A DNA stretch of 64,000 nt from Armatimonadota bacterium (GCA_018268395.1 JAFDWQ010000001.1:772644-836643), one strand, 5' to 3'; counted from the first letter of the stretch, positions 19,376-28,646 are shown. Numbers and translations: made by a program. Notes: generated by a model not told the origin, from the letters alone.

Positions 19376-20290
19376 TCAAGCGGAGACGAGGCCCCTGGTC
19401 TTTCGGACGTCGTCCTCCATTTGGGCCGCGAGCGACTCCATTGAATCGAACTTGATCTCCTCGCGGATACGTTGAACGACGGCGAGATCGACGGACCGTC
19501 CGTACACCGAATCCCCGGGATAGTCGATCAGATACGCCTCGATGCTCCGCTCTTGGCCTCCGACGGTCGGTCTCGTCCCGATGCCGATGGCGGCGGCGAA
19601 CCGCGCGCTTCCGATCCGACAGGTGCCTGCGTAGACTCCGTCTCCCGGGACCGCCTGGGCGACCGGTAACGAGAGGTTGATGGTCGGAAACCCGAGCCGG
19701 CGGCCAAGCTTCTGCCCTGATACGACGACGCCTTGGAGCGTCAACGGGCGTCCCAGCAATCCGGCTGCCTCCGCGACCTTTCCTTCCAGCACGAGGCTTC
19801 GCACTGCACTGCTGCTGACCCTAAGGCCCTCGACCTCGTAGGGCGGGACGATATCGGTCGCGATCCTCTCGGCCAGCCATGCGGCGGTGCCTTTCCGGTC
19901 GTGGCCCAATGCAAAGTCGTGCCCGACGACGATCCGCTCGGCCAAGAGTCTTTTAACGAGCACCTCGTCCAGGAACGCGTCCGCCTCGGTTTCGGCGGTC
20001 TTCCGATCGAACGGATAGACCACGGCGACGTCCACTCCGAGCTCACGGAAGACGTCGAGGTTTTGAGACAGGGTCGCAAGGGCGGGAGGGACCTTGTCCG
20101 GCGCCAGGACGGCGGCCGGATGGCGGTCGAACGTAAGGAGGACGCACGGTTCGTCATGGAGGCGCGCGTCGCGGACGGCGGTAGCGACGACCTGTCTGTG
20201 GCCGAGGTGGACGCCGTCGAACGTACCGATACAAACGGTCGACCTTCCCCAGTGAGCCCTGAGGCTGTCCGTGCCGAAATGGACCGTCAC
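19376..20290 (-). CDS. ribF: Bifunctional riboflavin kinase/FAD synthetase
   Basis: 304 aa. N-terminal FMN adenylyltransferase domain with GTFDGVHLGHRQV (HxGH nucleotide-binding motif) and VVGHDFALGHDRKGT; C-terminal riboflavin kinase domain with GRRLGFPTINL. It turns riboflavin into FMN and FAD. The GTG start at 20290 overlaps the upstream membrane-protein stop (GTGA), so it is translationally coupled to the end of the flagellar operon. No FMN riboswitch is seen. Confidence 0.96.
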   Translation of the reverse strand: MTVHFGTDSLRAHWGRSTVCIGTFDGVHLGHRQVVATAVRDARLHDEPCVLLTFDRHPAAVLAPDKVPPALATLSQNLDVFRELGVDVAVVYPFDRKTAETEADAFLDEVLVKRLLAERIVVGHDFALGHDRKGTAAWLAERIATDIVPPYEVEGLRVSSSAVRSLVLEGKVAEAAGLLGRPLTLQGVVVSGQKLGRRLGFPTINLSLPVAQAVPGDGVYAGTCRIGSARFAAAIGIGTRPTVGGQERSIEAYLIDYPGDSVYGRSVDLAVVQRIREEIKFDSMESLAAQMEDDVRKTRGLVSA

Positions 20291-20730
20291 GACGACTCCT
20301 CCGGTTTCGAAAGCACGGCGACGGAAGTCAGGACGACGGCATGGTAAAGGGCCATCCCTCCGGCCACGGGGAACGAGCCCCAGACTTGGTCGAACCGGGC
20401 GACGTCCCCGAGCAGTCCGAGCGGCGGGTAAGCCATGACGAGCACCACCGATCCGCACAAAGAGCAGGCGGCGAACAGGACAGGATAGGTGAGATTGAGC
20501 GGGAACGCGATCCGGCGGGGGCCCGCCACGCTCGGCACGACGAACGCGACGAGTGCGAACAGGACGCAACCGATCCCCAGTGGGAGCACACCGATCCGGA
20601 CGGCGTCCCAGTCCTTGACACCCTTTCCCGCCATCCAGAGGGCCATCGGCACGGCGGCCAGGACCGCGAGCAGCACGGAAAGCGACATCGTGAACATCGC
20701 CGACTCGAGCGAGGCCTTAAGGCCTTTCAT
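20287..20730 (-). CDS. Four-helix membrane protein of unknown function at the tail of the flagellar operon
   Basis: 147 aa from the ATG at 20730, with four hydrophobic segments (about 12-34, 45-66, 77-100, 120-138). I do not recognise the family. A longer form could start at a TTG (20778) that overlaps the csrA stop, which would add 16 basic residues. It lies between csrA and ribF and overlaps ribF by 4 nt, so all three are probably cotranscribed. Confidence 0.7.
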   Translation of the reverse strand: MKGLKASLESAMFTMSLSVLLAVLAAVPMALWMAGKGVKDWDAVRIGVLPLGIGCVLFALVAFVVPSVAGPRRIAFPLNLTYPVLFAACSLCGSVVLVMAYPPLGLLGDVARFDQVWGSFPVAGGMALYHAVVLTSVAVLSKPEESS

Positions 20731-20774
20731 GGTGCGTGGCCCTGAAGGTCGACCATGGCGAAGGACACGGGCGG

Positions 20775-20981
20775 TCAATCGGGAACGTCGGTCGGGTCGG
20801 TGCTGGACGCCGCTTCGTTCTCAGCGTGGATCTGCTCGAAAATCTCTTTACGGTGGACTTCGACATTGCGGGGCGCTTTGATGCCCAGGCGGACTTGTTC
20901 GCCACGGACTTCGAGCACGACGACCTCGATTCCGTCACCGATGATGATGCTCTGGTTGACTTTTCTGGTCAGGACCAGCAT
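20775..20981 (-). CDS. csrA: Carbon storage regulator CsrA, RNA-binding translational regulator
   Basis: 68 aa. [20 protein letters not shown] is the CsrA N-terminus, followed by [17 protein letters not shown] with the conserved RNA-contact region VHR. CsrA dimers bind GGA motifs near ribosome binding sites. It follows fliW by 34 nt in the usual fliW-csrA order, where FliW binds and antagonises CsrA until flagellin accumulates. Confidence 0.97.
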   Translation of the reverse strand: MLVLTRKVNQSIIIGDGIEVVVLEVRGEQVRLGIKAPRNVEVHRKEIFEQIHAENEAASSTDPTDVPD

Positions 20982-21015
20982 AGCGGCGCCCTCCGTGGCA
21001 CCCGAACGAACGCCC

Positions 21016-21474
21016 TTAGGCGGCCTCTTGCTCCTGTCGCCCGAACACGGTGAAGCGTACGGGATAGGTCTCGTCGTCCAGCACCACCTGACGCGCTTCG
21101 CGCGTCTCGGCGTTGAGGACGATCGGTCCGGCCAGGTTCAAAGTCATGCCTTGGGGGTTTCCGTTAGGGATCGAACAAATAGTATAGACGAGGATCGGAG
21201 TCTCCGCATTCAGGTCCAACGCGGAAGTCGCACTTTCCGGCATCGCAGGAGCGTAATCGGACACGTAATGACACGGGTCGATGACGAGCAGCGCGAACGA
21301 TCCGTCGTCCAAGCTCTGCAACCACCGGAACGGACTGCCTTCCTTGTGCTGGACCAGGACGAACCTCCGGAACCCCGTCAGGCCGACGAGGCCCTCGGGG
21401 AACACGATCGTGTCTTCGGTTTCGACGGCGATCTCTCCGAATCGCGCGGTGTGGATCAAGGTCTGCGTCGTCAT
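21016..21474 (-). CDS. fliW: Flagellar assembly factor FliW
   Basis: 152 aa. Contains [30 protein letters not shown] and [30 protein letters not shown], both FliW hallmarks. FliW is a flagellin chaperone-like protein that sequesters CsrA by an allosteric contact. The start overlaps the stop of flgL by 4 nt, so translation is coupled to hook-junction synthesis. Confidence 0.95.
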   Translation of the reverse strand: MTTQTLIHTARFGEIAVETEDTIVFPEGLVGLTGFRRFVLVQHKEGSPFRWLQSLDDGSFALLVIDPCHYVSDYAPAMPESATSALDLNAETPILVYTICSIPNGNPQGMTLNLAGPIVLNAETREARQVVLDDETYPVRFTVFGRQEQEAA

Positions 21475-22355
21475 GTGAGGAAGTCCATGAGGCTCAAGGC
21501 GTTACCTCGCGCCGTCACCTGAAGGGCGGCGGTGTAAGCGGTTTCGGCCGCTTGCATCTTCGTCACCGCTTCGGTCAAATCGATGTCTTGGACGTCGGAG
21601 ATCTGTGTCGACAGTTCGTCGATACGTCGTGCGTTCTGGGCGGCCAGCGTCGTCACGGTCTGAAGTTTCGAACCGACGTCGCCTCGGACCGATCCGATCG
21701 CCCTGAGTTGGCCCTGGACGGCGGCGATGTCCGCGTTTCCGATCTGGGAGAGGTTTCCGGACGACAGGTCGTTCTTGAGCGTCTCCAAAGTCGCGTAGAG
21801 GCCCGTGAGCATCGTCCCCGCCCCTTGCAGGTTCACGCGCATGGTCTCGTTCGGTCGGACTTCGACGTTGATCGGATTGTCGTCTCCCGAAAAGGTCAAG
21901 GTCGGCGGCGTCTCTGCGAACGGTTTGGCGTCGGACTTTTGCCCGCCGAAGACGAACTGGCCGTTCCCGCCTTGGGTGTTGGCCAGATACGCCACGCGGC
22001 GCTGGACCTCGGCGATCTGCTTCGCCATGCTGTCCCTTGCGGCCTGGTCGTAAGTGCTGTTCGCACCGTTGACGGCGATCGTATAAGCGTTGTTGACGAG
22101 ACTGTTGAGTTCAGAGAACACCTGTTCGGTGTTCCCGAGGTAGTCCTTGGCGCTGCGCAGGTTCTTGTCGAGTTGTGCGGTCCGCGACCGTATCGACGAG
22201 GCGCTGACGACGAAGTGGGCGTCACCCGTGTTCTCGCTCGCGATCTCGAACTTCTTCCCCGTCAAGACCTGTTTCTGAGCCGACACGTACCGCTCGTGAG
22301 CGGAGTGGATGTGCGTCGTGTACAGGTCGAACTGGTACTGCGTGCTGACTCTCAT
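21471..22355 (-). CDS. flgL: Flagellar hook-filament junction protein FlgL (HAP3)
   Basis: 294 aa. The N-terminal coiled coil (MRVSTQYQFD onward) and the C-terminal coiled coil ending [17 protein letters not shown] flank a variable middle domain, as in FlgL and flagellins. It joins hook to filament with FlgK. It lies 10 nt after flgK. Confidence 0.93.
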   Translation of the reverse strand: MRVSTQYQFDLYTTHIHSAHERYVSAQKQVLTGKKFEIASENTGDAHFVVSASSIRSRTAQLDKNLRSAKDYLGNTEQVFSELNSLVNNAYTIAVNGANSTYDQAARDSMAKQIAEVQRRVAYLANTQGGNGQFVFGGQKSDAKPFAETPPTLTFSGDDNPINVEVRPNETMRVNLQGAGTMLTGLYATLETLKNDLSSGNLSQIGNADIAAVQGQLRAIGSVRGDVGSKLQTVTTLAAQNARRIDELSTQISDVQDIDLTEAVTKMQAAETAYTAALQVTARGNALSLMDFLT

Positions 22356-22365
22356 CCTATCGGCC

Positions 22366-23751
22366 TCACCTGTTCACCATGTTGATCACGTCTTGCGTGA
22401 CCTGGTCGAAGATCGTCAACGTTTTGGCCGCGGCCTGATAGCTCCGTTGGAACTTGACCATGTCCGCCATTTCGTCGTCGATCGATACGCCGCTGACGGC
22501 TTGGATCTGGGCTTGCACCTGGTCGTTGACGACGACCTCCGTGTCCTGCGCCTGGATGTAATAGGCGCGGACGCTGGCAAGGGTGTCGACCGTCTGCTGG
22601 AAATAGCCCGAGAACGACTTCGTCCCTAGTGCGGCGAACCCAGAGTCCCGGATGCCGGACAAGGTCTGCGCCAGACCCCCGTCGCCTGCGTTCCCGCTGA
22701 CGCCGGACATGACGTTGTTCACGTCGGCCTTCACAGGGTCGTCCAGGTCGAAATCGATGGCACCGGTCTGAGGAGGGACGGCGACGTCGTTGAAGAACTT
22801 CACGTTGGTCGTTCCGGCCGCGTTGGTTCCGGTCGTGTGGACGGCGTTGATCTCGGTCCGCAACGTATTGGCGAGCGTATCGAGACGGGATTTCTGGTTC
22901 AAGGCTTCGGAGGCTTGGACGAAGAGTCCCGCAAGTTGCCCGTTCCGGACGGGGTTGGTCGTCGTTCCGTCCGTGACAGTGCCCGTCGCGACGTCATAGG
23001 TCGACGGATAAGGCATCGTTCCTGCCGCGTCGACGACCGTGAACCCGGAGGCATAGACCGCCAAAGTCCCGTCAGTGAAGCGTTCTGTCTGCACGTCGAC
23101 GAGCCCGCTCAGGTCGCGGACGGCCTGGTCCCGTTGGTCAAGGAGGTCGCTCGGCTCGTTCCCGCCCACCGTCGCCTGCTTGATGGCCTTGTTGAGCCTG
23201 TCGATCTGTCCCGCAAGGTCGTTGATCTGGCCGATCACGGTCTGGATCCGGCCCGTCGCGTCGGTCTGGACCCGGTCGAACTGTCCCCACGAGCCACGGA
23301 TCCGGTCGGCCAGCGTCTGGCCCGCGTTCCGGACTTCGAACTTCGCTCCTGCGTCGCCAGGGTTCGCGGCGAGACCGGACCAGGAGTCGAAGAACTTGTC
23401 CAGCGCGGCCGAAATCCCGGAGTCGCTCGGTTCCCCGTATACCTGTTCGATCACCCCGAGCCCCGAGGCGGACATCCCGAACTTTCCAAGATTGCCCGCG
23501 CTCTGGTTCGCGCTCCGCTCTAAGAACAGGTCCCGCGCACGGCTCACCGCCGCGACGTGGGCGCCCTGCCCCATCGACCGCCAGCCGGACTCATAGTAGA
23601 GCTTCGGCTGGTTCGTCGCGAATTCGACGCGCTGACGCGAATAGCCCCTCGTGTCGACGTTCGACACGTTATGGCCCGACGTCTGTAGCGCTTGTTGGAA
23701 GTTCCTCAGCGCGTACGACATCATATTGATGCCGCTGAACGGGTTGGCCAT
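22366..23751 (-). CDS. flgK: Flagellar hook-associated protein FlgK (HAP1)
   Basis: 461 aa. N-terminal rod-like motif ALQTSGHNVSNVDTRGYSRQRVEFA and the C-terminal segment VSGVSIDDEMADMVKFQRSYQAAAKTL are diagnostic. FlgK sits between hook and FlgL. FlgN, its likely export chaperone, is encoded directly upstream in the same operon. Confidence 0.96.
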   Translation of the reverse strand: MANPFSGINMMSYALRNFQQALQTSGHNVSNVDTRGYSRQRVEFATNQPKLYYESGWRSMGQGAHVAAVSRARDLFLERSANQSAGNLGKFGMSASGLGVIEQVYGEPSDSGISAALDKFFDSWSGLAANPGDAGAKFEVRNAGQTLADRIRGSWGQFDRVQTDATGRIQTVIGQINDLAGQIDRLNKAIKQATVGGNEPSDLLDQRDQAVRDLSGLVDVQTERFTDGTLAVYASGFTVVDAAGTMPYPSTYDVATGTVTDGTTTNPVRNGQLAGLFVQASEALNQKSRLDTLANTLRTEINAVHTTGTNAAGTTNVKFFNDVAVPPQTGAIDFDLDDPVKADVNNVMSGVSGNAGDGGLAQTLSGIRDSGFAALGTKSFSGYFQQTVDTLASVRAYYIQAQDTEVVVNDQVQAQIQAVSGVSIDDEMADMVKFQRSYQAAAKTLTIFDQVTQDVINMVNR

Positions 23752-23767
23752 ACCGGTAATTGTCGGG

Positions 23768-24247
23768 TCAAGCGACCTGGTTCATCACCACGCTCGGAGC
23801 CACCACGGCCTGTTGATAGGGCCCTTGTTGCTCGGTGGCCGTGCGTGCGACCAGTGCCATCGTCCCGTTGACGTACTCCAGTTCGTTTTCGATCAGGGCG
23901 CGGTTCTTCGCGATCACCGTCTGGACGTTGCGTCCGACGACGATCACGCGGTTCGCAACCGACTGGATCTGCTGTGCTTCGGCTTTCTCAAGCGCCTGCG
24001 CGATGCTTCGAAGGCTAGGTTCCGTACCCAGCTCTTCGGCCAGCTCTTTCACGCAAGCCACGGCCTTCAAGTCGGTCTCCTCCATCTTGGTCATGAGGCT
24101 GTCCAGTTCGGGCTGGATCTTCTCGACCCGCTCCGGTTGGCGCAAGGTCAGGGCGGCCGTCTGCTCGTGCAGGCTCCGCAGCAGCCTCTCGGCCGTGCTC
24201 AGCCAGTCCCACCACAGTTGTTCGAGTTGCTTGGTCTTCTTTGCCAT
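23768..24247 (-). CDS. flgN: FlgN-like flagellar export chaperone
   Basis: 159 aa, almost entirely alpha-helical and charged. Its position between flgJ and flgK, length and helical pattern fit FlgN, the type III export chaperone of FlgK and FlgL. Sequence identity in this family is low, so the call rests largely on context. The start codon abuts the flgJ stop. Confidence 0.75.
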   Translation of the reverse strand: MAKKTKQLEQLWWDWLSTAERLLRSLHEQTAALTLRQPERVEKIQPELDSLMTKMEETDLKAVACVKELAEELGTEPSLRSIAQALEKAEAQQIQSVANRVIVVGRNVQTVIAKNRALIENELEYVNGTMALVARTATEQQGPYQQAVVAPSVVMNQVA

Positions 24248-24808
24248 TTAGCGTTTGGTCTCCGATCGAGCCTGCGAGGCGGCCGCGACGGCCGACTTCA
24301 CGAGGTTCTGTGCGTTGTCGAGGAAAACGATCTGTGCGATGCCGATCGAGGAGCGGCCTTTGGACGTCTGGTCGGCCACGGCCTGGTCCATCGTGTCGGT
24401 CGCGAACTGCGACATGCCGTTCTTCGGCTTGCCGTCGTAACTGATGCGGCGCATCTGTGCCAGCAACTGCCGGACGAAGATCGCTTCGATCCCCTCCGAC
24501 GCCTTTTCAAGCTTAGCGAGCTCTCGCTTCGTCCCTTCCGGCAGGGTTTCAAGGTCGAAGCCGCCTCTCTCGTCGAGATAGGGACCGGCCTGTTTCGCGA
24601 CGGTCCGCCTCCGCTCGGAACCGGCTTCGCCGACCCAACCGTTCAGCCGCTGTTCGAGGAGCCTTCGGAACTCGGGGCGCAACGAGGCCTCCTTCGATCC
24701 GGACTCCGTATTGACCGGGGCGGCCAGTCCCGTGCCCACGGACGAAGAGCCGGGTAGGACCGCCGACGACCCCTGAGGCACGGTACCGGGCAGTGGAGGC
24801 ATCCGCAC
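24248..24808 (-). CDS. flgJ: FlgJ-type rod-binding protein (muramidase domain absent)
   Basis: 186 aa. Residues about 85-160 carry the rod-binding domain (LEKASEGIEAIFVRQLLAQMRR, later SQFATDTMDQAVADQTSKG). The peptidoglycan-hydrolase domain of enterobacterial FlgJ is missing, as in many bacteria, so another enzyme must open the wall for the rod. GTG 24808 is chosen because AAGGTG lies 8 nt upstream; ATG 24802 is the alternative. It starts 2 nt from the flgI stop. Confidence 0.88.
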   Translation of the reverse strand: MRMPPLPGTVPQGSSAVLPGSSSVGTGLAAPVNTESGSKEASLRPEFRRLLEQRLNGWVGEAGSERRRTVAKQAGPYLDERGGFDLETLPEGTKRELAKLEKASEGIEAIFVRQLLAQMRRISYDGKPKNGMSQFATDTMDQAVADQTSKGRSSIGIAQIVFLDNAQNLVKSAVAAASQARSETKR

Positions 24809-24810
24809 CG

Positions 24811-26058
24811 CTACTGCACCTTGATCCTTGCCTTGAGGGCGCCCTGAGCCTGGAGGGCCTGAAGGATGGCGATCATGTCGCGTGCGCTCACTTTGAGCGT
24901 CTGCAGGATCTTCGCGAGGTCGTCCAACGTCGCGTTCGGGGCGACGATCGCGACCTGTGCGGGCGGGTCTTCGGCCTGGACGGTCGGTACGGCGACGACG
25001 ACCGTCTCCCCGTTGCCGAACGGTTGCGGCTGGCTCACGACGACGTCGGTCGAAATCGTCACTTGGAGAGATCCATGGGCGATCACTGCGGGGCCGAGCT
25101 TGACGTTTCCGCCGACGACGATCGTGCCTGTCCGCTCGTTGACGACCACGCTGGCGGGCGTATTGGCCATGACTTGCACGGCCTCCACCTTTTGGGCGGC
25201 CAAAGTGGGAGCGGTCCCTGTCGGGAACGCGATCTTGATCGTCGCTCCGTCCATCGCTTCGGCGCCCCAACCCGGGTTGGCCGACTTCAGGGCTTCAGCG
25301 GCACGCTGGGCTGTCGTGAAATCAGGTTCGTCCAAGTCGAAGAAGAGGACGTTGCCGTCGAAGACGAACTGTGTCGGGACCGACTTCTCGACGATCCCGC
25401 CCCCCGAGACGATGCCGACGTTGGTGTGGTTCTTGCGGACGGCGCTACCGCCCGCGCTGGCGTTGAAACCGCCGATGCTTACGGAACCAAAAGCCGTGCA
25501 GACCGGGGTCTGAGGATCGGCCATGCTGGTCAGAACGGTCGGAAGGAGCACACCGCCTTCCAGGCTTTTGGCGTCGCCCGACGAGCTGACGGTGACATCG
25601 AGCTTCGTCCCCGGAGCGACGAACGGCGGTAGTTCGGCCGTGATCATGACGGCGGCGATGTTCTTCGAACGCACCTGCTTCTCGTCGACCATCGAACCCC
25701 AGCGGGCCATCATGTTCGAGATCAAGGTCTTGGTCCACGGTGTCGACTGCGTATCGCCCGTGCCTCCAAGTCCGACGATGAGCCCGACGCCCTGCAAGAT
25801 GTTCGACCTGGCGCCACGGAACCGGCCGATGTCGCCGAGCCGCACGGAGACGCCTTGCGTCTCGCCGTTGTGGACGGCCTCGGACTCTCTCGTCCGCTTC
25901 TCGTCGAGGAGTTTCTGGATTTCGGCCAATTGCTCCTTGGTCAATTGGGGAGGAGCCTGCGTCTGGCCGTTTCCGGGCTTGGCCCCTTGTTGGGCACAAG
26001 CTGCGAGGGACAGCGCGAGCGTGGCGGCGGTCAGAAGAGTACGGGCGAACACGTTCAT
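24811..26058 (-). CDS. flgI: Flagellar P-ring protein FlgI, with an unusual lipobox
   Basis: 415 aa. From about residue 72 it follows the FlgI pattern (RLGDIGRFRGARSNILQGVGLIVGLGGTGDTQ, MVTAELPPF-like and VVNERTGTIVVGG). The signal peptide ends in LAAC with Cys21, a good lipobox. Classical FlgI is a soluble periplasmic protein without one. Residues 22-70 form an extra Gln-rich, charged helical linker before the conserved part. The P ring surrounds the rod at the peptidoglycan; its chaperone FlgA is encoded two genes upstream. Confidence 0.94.
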   Translation of the reverse strand: MNVFARTLLTAATLALSLAACAQQGAKPGNGQTQAPPQLTKEQLAEIQKLLDEKRTRESEAVHNGETQGVSVRLGDIGRFRGARSNILQGVGLIVGLGGTGDTQSTPWTKTLISNMMARWGSMVDEKQVRSKNIAAVMITAELPPFVAPGTKLDVTVSSSGDAKSLEGGVLLPTVLTSMADPQTPVCTAFGSVSIGGFNASAGGSAVRKNHTNVGIVSGGGIVEKSVPTQFVFDGNVLFFDLDEPDFTTAQRAAEALKSANPGWGAEAMDGATIKIAFPTGTAPTLAAQKVEAVQVMANTPASVVVNERTGTIVVGGNVKLGPAVIAHGSLQVTISTDVVVSQPQPFGNGETVVVAVPTVQAEDPPAQVAIVAPNATLDDLAKILQTLKVSARDMIAILQALQAQGALKARIKVQ

Positions 26059-26065
26059 AGTCTCC

Positions 26066-26665
26066 TTAGAACAGCCAGTCCAAGACGGTCGTGATCAAGC
26101 CCTTCTTCTGCTTGTCCTGGATCTGGCCCTTTCCGGCCAAAGACAGCTTCAGTTCGGCGACTTGAGAACTCAAAACGGTGTTGTCCGACTTGATGTCGAA
26201 GGGACGGACGACGCCGGAGAACACGATGGTCTCGGTGTCCCGGTTCGTCGTCAGGCTCCGGTGGCCCTCCACCATAAGGTTGCCGTTCGGAAGCACCTGC
26301 GTCACGACGACGCTCAGTTTCGAGTCCACCTTGTTCGTGTGCGTCGTCTTGCCGTCGCCTTTCGACGAGCGGCTCGAGCTGGCCGTGAACCCTCGGAAGA
26401 GCCTCTCTACGATGTCGAACACGAACCCCGGGGAGAAACTTCCGGTCTCGTTCTTCGACGTTTCGGTGTTGGCGGAATAGGTCGCGACCGTGTTCTCCGA
26501 GACGATGACGGTCAGGAGGTCGCCCGTCCGGCGCGCGACCCTGTCGGTCAAGGGGTTCACGTACGACCCGTTGAACAGGCTTCCCGGATTCTCCTTCTCC
26601 GGCGTTTGTTGGGCGTAGCCGACCACGACGGTCAGCACGGCGAGTGCAAGTAGGACGTTTTTCAA
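26066..26665 (-). CDS. flgH: Flagellar L-ring protein FlgH, without lipobox cysteine
   Basis: 199 aa. Shows the family core: GSLFNGSYVNPLTDRVARRTGDLLTVIVSENT, then NLMVEGHRSLTTNRDTETIVFSGVVRPFDI and the C-terminal AELKLSLAGKGQI. Classical FlgH is an outer-membrane lipoprotein, but this signal peptide ends VVVGYAQQ and the protein contains no cysteine at all. It should be cleaved by signal peptidase I or anchored another way. It overlaps flgA by 4 nt. Confidence 0.94.
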   Translation of the reverse strand: MKNVLLALAVLTVVVGYAQQTPEKENPGSLFNGSYVNPLTDRVARRTGDLLTVIVSENTVATYSANTETSKNETGSFSPGFVFDIVERLFRGFTASSSRSSKGDGKTTHTNKVDSKLSVVVTQVLPNGNLMVEGHRSLTTNRDTETIVFSGVVRPFDIKSDNTVLSSQVAELKLSLAGKGQIQDKQKKGLITTVLDWLF

Positions 26666-27858
26666 GATCGGACCTCCACAGATCCGTCCGGACGGGCGGT
26701 ACCCGTGAGGACGGCTCCGGTATCGGGAATCTGGACGGTCACGGCGCCTCCGGCGAGGTCGACTTTCGTGACCTTGCCCTTGGTCTCGACGGTCAGCCGA
26801 CCGTGCGTGACATGGACGGGAACGATCGACCCGACCTTCAGCCTGGTGGCGGGTGCGTTCGACTTCAACTTGACCGTTCTGCAGTTGAACCGGCGACCGT
26901 CGACATAGACGCCGACCGTGACCATGGTCTCGGCCGTTCCCGCTCCGACGGATTCGCAGACGAGCTCGAGATCACCCATGGGCACCGTCATGACGGGGCC
27001 AGGCGCCCCGCTTTCCATGCCCGCGAGGCCTTTCAGCTCGGAGCCCCGGACGGCAGCTTCGACGAACTGCTCGTGCGTGACCTGTTGGCCCTTTCTCACG
27101 ACCCGGGCCTTTTCCGGACCGCCAAGGTCGACGGTCGTCGGATCGATCCCGAAAGATTTGACACGGCTCAAGATCCGGTTGCGGTCGACGATCCGTTCGA
27201 CGCCGATCGGAGGGGTTTCCCCGATCTCGGACGAGCCGAGCCTTCCGGCCAGGGCCGGATCGGCATGGATTTCGGCGATCTCGCCCAACGTGAACGTCTT
27301 GGCCTCGACCTCGGACTTGTCGCGGAGAAGGATGAGGATCCGTCCGTCCGCGTTCTTGACCGGCTTGTTCGGGCTGGTCGTCCTCGCGGCCCCCGCCATA
27401 ATGTCCGGCTTGACGGTCGGGACCGGCCCGGGCGAAGCGATAGGAGCGACCTTGGGGCCGTTCCCGCTCCGGACGACGCCTGTGTCCCCTTCGCCGGGAT
27501 CGGCCAATGTCGGGCGGACCGCAGAGCTGAACAGTCCGTCCTCGGCCGTCGGCACAGCTGAAAAGACCGCCAGGACGAGCCTTCCGACGGTCCGTCCATC
27601 CGTAGTCACCGTTCCGTCGAGCGCGACGTCGATCCGTCGGACCCCGGCCGCGATCTCGAGGGCCGGGACGGTTTTGGCGCCGCCCTTCTCTCCCAGGCGC
27701 CCTTCGACGACGGTGAGGTCCGCTGCTTTGGCGTAGAGCGTCCGTCCGTCCCGCGTGAACCGCAGATAGCCTGGACCGTCGACCCGCACGGACACGGTCG
27801 GTGCCGACCATGCCACGACAGAGGCTAGGACGAGTGTCAGAAGGGCGAGAAACCGCAT
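26662..27858 (-). CDS. flgA: FlgA-type P-ring assembly chaperone (SAF domain), long form
   Basis: 398 aa against about 220 in E. coli. A signal peptide (1-18) and an extra 150-residue N-terminal region of unknown role come before the FlgA part, which includes TFTLGEIAEIHADPALAGRLGSSEIG, RKGQQVTHEQF and the C-terminal SAF-like segment TRLKVGSIVPVHVTHGRLTVETKG. FlgA helps FlgI polymerise in the periplasm. The start overlaps the flgG stop (TAATG). Confidence 0.85.
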   Translation of the reverse strand: MRFLALLTLVLASVVAWSAPTVSVRVDGPGYLRFTRDGRTLYAKAADLTVVEGRLGEKGGAKTVPALEIAAGVRRIDVALDGTVTTDGRTVGRLVLAVFSAVPTAEDGLFSSAVRPTLADPGEGDTGVVRSGNGPKVAPIASPGPVPTVKPDIMAGAARTTSPNKPVKNADGRILILLRDKSEVEAKTFTLGEIAEIHADPALAGRLGSSEIGETPPIGVERIVDRNRILSRVKSFGIDPTTVDLGGPEKARVVRKGQQVTHEQFVEAAVRGSELKGLAGMESGAPGPVMTVPMGDLELVCESVGAGTAETMVTVGVYVDGRRFNCRTVKLKSNAPATRLKVGSIVPVHVTHGRLTVETKGKVTKVDLAGGAVTVQIPDTGAVLTGTARPDGSVEVRS

Positions 27859-28646
27859 TATCGTTTGAGTCCGTTCAAAGTGCCGAGCATGTCGTCGGCG
27901 GTCTGGATCGCCTTGGAGTTGATCTCATAAGCGCGCTGGGCCGTGATCATGCGGACCATCTCTTCGACGACTTGCACGTTCGAGCCTTCGAGGAAGCGCT
28001 GTTGGAGCGTGCCCGCGCCCTGTTCGCCAGGGTTGGTCTCGATCGGGTCGCCCGATCCGCCGCCGGCTTTGAAGAGGTTCTGCCCCATCCTGGTCAAGCC
28101 GGCCGGGTTCGGGAAGATCGCCATACTGATCGAGCCGATCGGCGTCGGATCGTTGGTGCCCGGCAGGATCGCCGCGATCGTCCCGTTGGGCGAGATCGTG
28201 ACGGCGGTCGATCCGGACGGGATCGTCGTCTGCGGCTTCACCGCGTAACCGTCGCTCGTCACGAGGAGACCGTTGGCGTCCGTCTTGAAGGCGCCGTCTC
28301 GGGTGTACGCCGTCGATCCGTCCGGCAATTCGACTTCGAAGAACCCGTCGCCGTTGATCGCGACGTCGTAGGGGTTCCCGGTCGCTTGGATCGTGCCGTA
28401 GGTGAAGTTCGTGGTGCTCGCCGCGAAGCGCGAACCGAGGCCGATCTGGGCGGCGGCCGGAAGGGTGGCCTCACCCCCGTTCGCCGCGCCCGAAGCCCGG
28501 TACGTCTGGTACATCAGGTCTTGGAACTCCGCCCTTTGGACTTTAAAAGCGTTCGAATTGACGTTCGCCAAGTTGTTGGCGATGACGTCGAGGTTCATCT
28601 GTTGGGCGACCATTCCGGTGCCCGCGGTGGTTAAGGCTCGCATCAT
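27858..28646 (-). CDS. flgG: Flagellar distal rod protein FlgG
   Basis: 262 aa, full length. N-terminus MMRALTTAGTGMVAQQMNLDVIANNLANVNSNAFK and C-terminus QRFLEGSNVQVVEEMVRMITAQRAYEINSKAIQTADDML are diagnostic for FlgG. It builds the distal rod inside the L and P rings encoded downstream. A 110-base gap separates it from flgF. Confidence 0.96.
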   Translation of the reverse strand: MMRALTTAGTGMVAQQMNLDVIANNLANVNSNAFKVQRAEFQDLMYQTYRASGAANGGEATLPAAAQIGLGSRFAASTTNFTYGTIQATGNPYDVAINGDGFFEVELPDGSTAYTRDGAFKTDANGLLVTSDGYAVKPQTTIPSGSTAVTISPNGTIAAILPGTNDPTPIGSISMAIFPNPAGLTRMGQNLFKAGGGSGDPIETNPGEQGAGTLQQRFLEGSNVQVVEEMVRMITAQRAYEINSKAIQTADDMLGTLNGLKR

